Part shown: one piece after another, positions 6,201-7,754 of the stretch
Layout: the number at the start of each line of letters is the position of its first letter
How positions within the stretch are numbered: the first letter of the stretch is position 1
From: JAGLTN01 sp023135255
Lineage (GTDB): Bacteria > Planctomycetota > Phycisphaerae > Sedimentisphaerales > Anaerobacaceae
DNA length: 7,754 nucleotides
Assembly: GCA_030639495.1 (NCBI GenBank)
Contig: DAOWCP010000098.1
Span: forward strand, 1 to 7,754
Direction: 5' to 3'
Program-made: the position numbers and the translations under genes
The notes under the pieces: model-generated
Database searches by the model: none
The model's input: only the letters and a program-made list of their open reading frames with translations
What the model was told of the DNA's origin: nothing

Positions 6201-7358
6201 ATGTTTAAAGTTATATTACTCATAGAAACATCATCATCCTATGGCCGAGCACTGCTTCGCGGCATAGCAAACTATTCCAGTCTCAAAGGCCCATGGACTT
6301 TCTACCGAAAACCGCCATTCTACATGAACCCGAAGGACACAAAAAAGCAAATAAAACAACTAAAAGACTCCGGCGCCGACGGTATAATCATGCGTTCAGG
6401 TCTCGAAACAGAAAAAATCCTCTCTATAGGCCTGCCAGCGATAGTCTCATCAACACCAAAAGAACCGATCCCAAACATCCCAAACATCGTCAGCGACCAC
6501 AAGGCTATAGGCCAAATGGCAGCAAAATATTTCCTCGACCGAGGCTTCACAAACTTCGCATATTGCGGCTTCGAAAACATCCCCTGGTCAAAAAGCAGAT
6601 GCCAAAGTTTCTCCGCACAAATAGCAAAAGCATCAAAACTGACATTGGTCTACAACCCCAAAAAAACAAAAACAAAAAACTCCTGGCAGCAACAGCAAAA
6701 CCTGATGGCAGACTGGTTAAAGTCACTCCCAAAACCAATCGCAATAATGGCATGCAGTGACGACTGTGGTCAACAGATCATCGAAGCCGCCAAAATCGCA
6801 AACATAAAAATACCCGACGAGATCGCAATCCTCGGCGTAGACAACGATGACATGATATGCGACCTGACCAACCCGCCACTCTCAAGCATCGCAATGAACA
6901 TCGAAAAAGCAGGCTACCGAAGCGCACAAATGCTCGAAAAAATGATGACCGGCAAAAAAATAAAAGATAAAATCATCTACGTAACCCCAATACGAGTCAT
7001 CACAAGACGCTCAACAGATATACTCGCCATCAAAGACACCGACCTCGCAGAAGCTGTAAATTTCATCCACAAAAACAGCGTCAGAGCCCTCAGCATTTTC
7101 GATGTAACAGAAAAAATATCCATCTCCCGAAGATCGCTCGAAAGAAAGTTCCGACAAACCCTGGACAGATCAATACTCGACGAAATAAAACAAAGCAGAA
7201 TCGAAAAAATAATCCACATGCTGATAGAAACCGACCTGCCCATCTCGCAGATCGCGATGGCATTAAAATTCTCCAGCAGCCAGAACATGAGCCGATTCTT
7301 CCAACGTGAAATGAAAATCACCCCACTAAATTGCCGCAAAAAATACTCAAACCGCTAA
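6201..7358 (+). CDS. XylR-type transcriptional regulator: LacI-like sugar-binding domain fused to an AraC-family DNA-binding domain
   Basis: This 385-residue cytoplasmic regulator has the size and order of E. coli XylR. Residues 1-270 form a periplasmic-binding-protein-like sensor: VILLIETSSSYGRALLRGI at the N-terminus, ADGIIMRSG (59-67), a VSSTP strand turn, DHKAIGQMAAKYFLDRGF (99-116), IMACSDDCGQQIIEAA (182-197), AILGVDNDDMICDLTNPPLSSI (209-230). Residues 280-382 form the AraC domain with two helix-turn-helix units, near 300-320 (SRRSLERKFRQTL) and 348-370 (ISQIAMALKFSSSQNMSRFFQRE). The closing TPxxYR signature reads TPLNCRKKY, with Cys for the usual Tyr. A Lys/Gln-rich insert (153-166) is encoded by an A-rich tract. 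It is divergent from the TRAP operon across 254 bp holding promoters and a tandem operator, so it likely controls that operon in response to a sugar or sugar acid. The effector cannot be read from sequence. Confidence 0.93.
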   Translation: MFKVILLIETSSSYGRALLRGIANYSSLKGPWTFYRKPPFYMNPKDTKKQIKQLKDSGADGIIMRSGLETEKILSIGLPAIVSSTPKEPIPNIPNIVSDHKAIGQMAAKYFLDRGFTNFAYCGFENIPWSKSRCQSFSAQIAKASKLTLVYNPKKTKTKNSWQQQQNLMADWLKSLPKPIAIMACSDDCGQQIIEAAKIANIKIPDEIAILGVDNDDMICDLTNPPLSSIAMNIEKAGYRSAQMLEKMMTGKKIKDKIIYVTPIRVITRRSTDILAIKDTDLAEAVNFIHKNSVRALSIFDVTEKISISRRSLERKFRQTLDRSILDEIKQSRIEKIIHMLIETDLPISQIAMALKFSSSQNMSRFFQREMKITPLNCRKKYSNR

Positions 7359-7378
7359 TCTCTCCTTTGTCAGCCATT

Positions 7379-7754
7379 TTAGTTTACGTCAATTTCCATA
7401 ATGCGGATATTCCGCCAGCAAACTTTTTTACCAGCATCGGACGCTTTATCGATCGCATGAAGCTGCAACCCGATAAATCCTTTCGCGATCATATCATCTG
7501 TAGTATCGATCGTCTTAACGCCATTGACCCATGTAACAAATTTATTGCCCACAACCTGAATCTTCATCTTGTTCCATTGATTCTGCTTAAACGCCTTCTT
7601 CGCTGGCTCATTATCCTCAAGATGCACCATCCACCCCCTGCCGCCCTGCTCATAAAGCCCACCCGTCCAGCTGCGATCTGACGGATCAATATCGATCTGA
7701 TAACCAAAAATCTCACCTGCCTTAAACGTCCTCACACCCTGTTCTAAACTACCA
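7379..7754 (-). CDS. DUF1080 / 3-keto-disaccharide hydrolase-domain protein; partial, N-terminus missing
   Basis: The C-terminal 124 or so residues are present, and the frame stays open to the right edge, so the true start lies outside; a GTG at 7735 is internal. The fragment shows the concanavalin-like fold of the DUF1080 family: GYQIDIDPSDRSWTGGLYEQGGRGW, then WNKMKIQVVGNKFVTWVNGVKTIDTTDD, then GFIGLQLHA and a closing CWRNIRIMEI strand, all hallmark stretches. Family members are usually exported and act on 3-keto-glycosides in carbohydrate breakdown, and are abundant in planctomycetes and relatives. It is transcribed towards the regulator, with stop codons only 20 nt apart (7359-7378 lie between them) and no visible terminator hairpin. 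A role in releasing sugars for the locus is possible, but it may belong to a separate operon entering from the right. Confidence 0.9.
   Translation of the reverse strand, partial: GSLEQGVRTFKAGEIFGYQIDIDPSDRSWTGGLYEQGGRGWMVHLEDNEPAKKAFKQNQWNKMKIQVVGNKFVTWVNGVKTIDTTDDMIAKGFIGLQLHAIDKASDAGKKVCWRNIRIMEIDVN

Noticed and set aside
6293..6760. 155-codon alternative frame inside the regulator
   Set aside because: Lys/Arg/Asn-rich shadow frame of a gene with a well-supported two-domain reading.

Overview
The window reads as part of a sugar-acid (probably hexuronate) uptake and catabolism locus from a free-living heterotrophic bacterium. The mix of genes suggests the Planctomycetes/Verrucomicrobia/Lentisphaerae (PVC) group, perhaps a Phycisphaerae-type planctomycete. 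The pointers are a DUF1080 (3-keto-disaccharide hydrolase) protein, a XylR-type regulator with a sugar-binding domain fused to an AraC DNA-binding domain, a PPi-type phosphofructokinase, and moderate GC content. This is inference from gene content; there is no rRNA or other phylogenetic marker here.

Layout. Six genes on the minus strand form what looks like one operon, transcribed from about 6070 down past position 1: dctP (solute-binding lipoprotein, 5946-4960), dctQ (small permease, 4856-4323), dctM (large permease, 4230-2929), a PPi-type phosphofructokinase (2913-1651), a tagaturonate epimerase-like protein (1634-387), and an SDR oxidoreductase (367 to beyond the left edge). The four promoter-distal genes are packed with 15-19 nt gaps. 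The two gaps inside the TRAP transporter are long (103 and 92 nt) and hold two copies of one palindrome-bearing repeat. A 254-bp divergent region (5947-6200) carries a promoter for each direction and a tandem direct repeat with 21-bp spacing, a good candidate operator. The XylR-like regulator is on the plus strand (6201-7358). It is followed, convergently and only 20 nt away, by the C-terminal part of a DUF1080 protein that enters from the right edge.

How the genes fit together (inference). The TRAP system would import a uronate. The epimerase would interconvert tagaturonate and fructuronate, and the SDR would reduce fructuronate to mannonate, leading to 2-keto-3-deoxygluconate. The reversible PPi-phosphofructokinase could serve glycolysis, or hexose synthesis from the triose phosphate made on uronates. 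The regulator probably senses a sugar or sugar acid and controls the divergent operon. The isomerase, dehydratase, KDG kinase and aldolase needed to complete the route are not in the window.

I see no mobile element, CRISPR array, tRNA or rRNA. The most unusual items are the repeat pair inside the TRAP operon, the operator-like tandem repeat, and the placement of a PPi-phosphofructokinase between transporter and uronate genes. I do not see evidence for a wholly new system.
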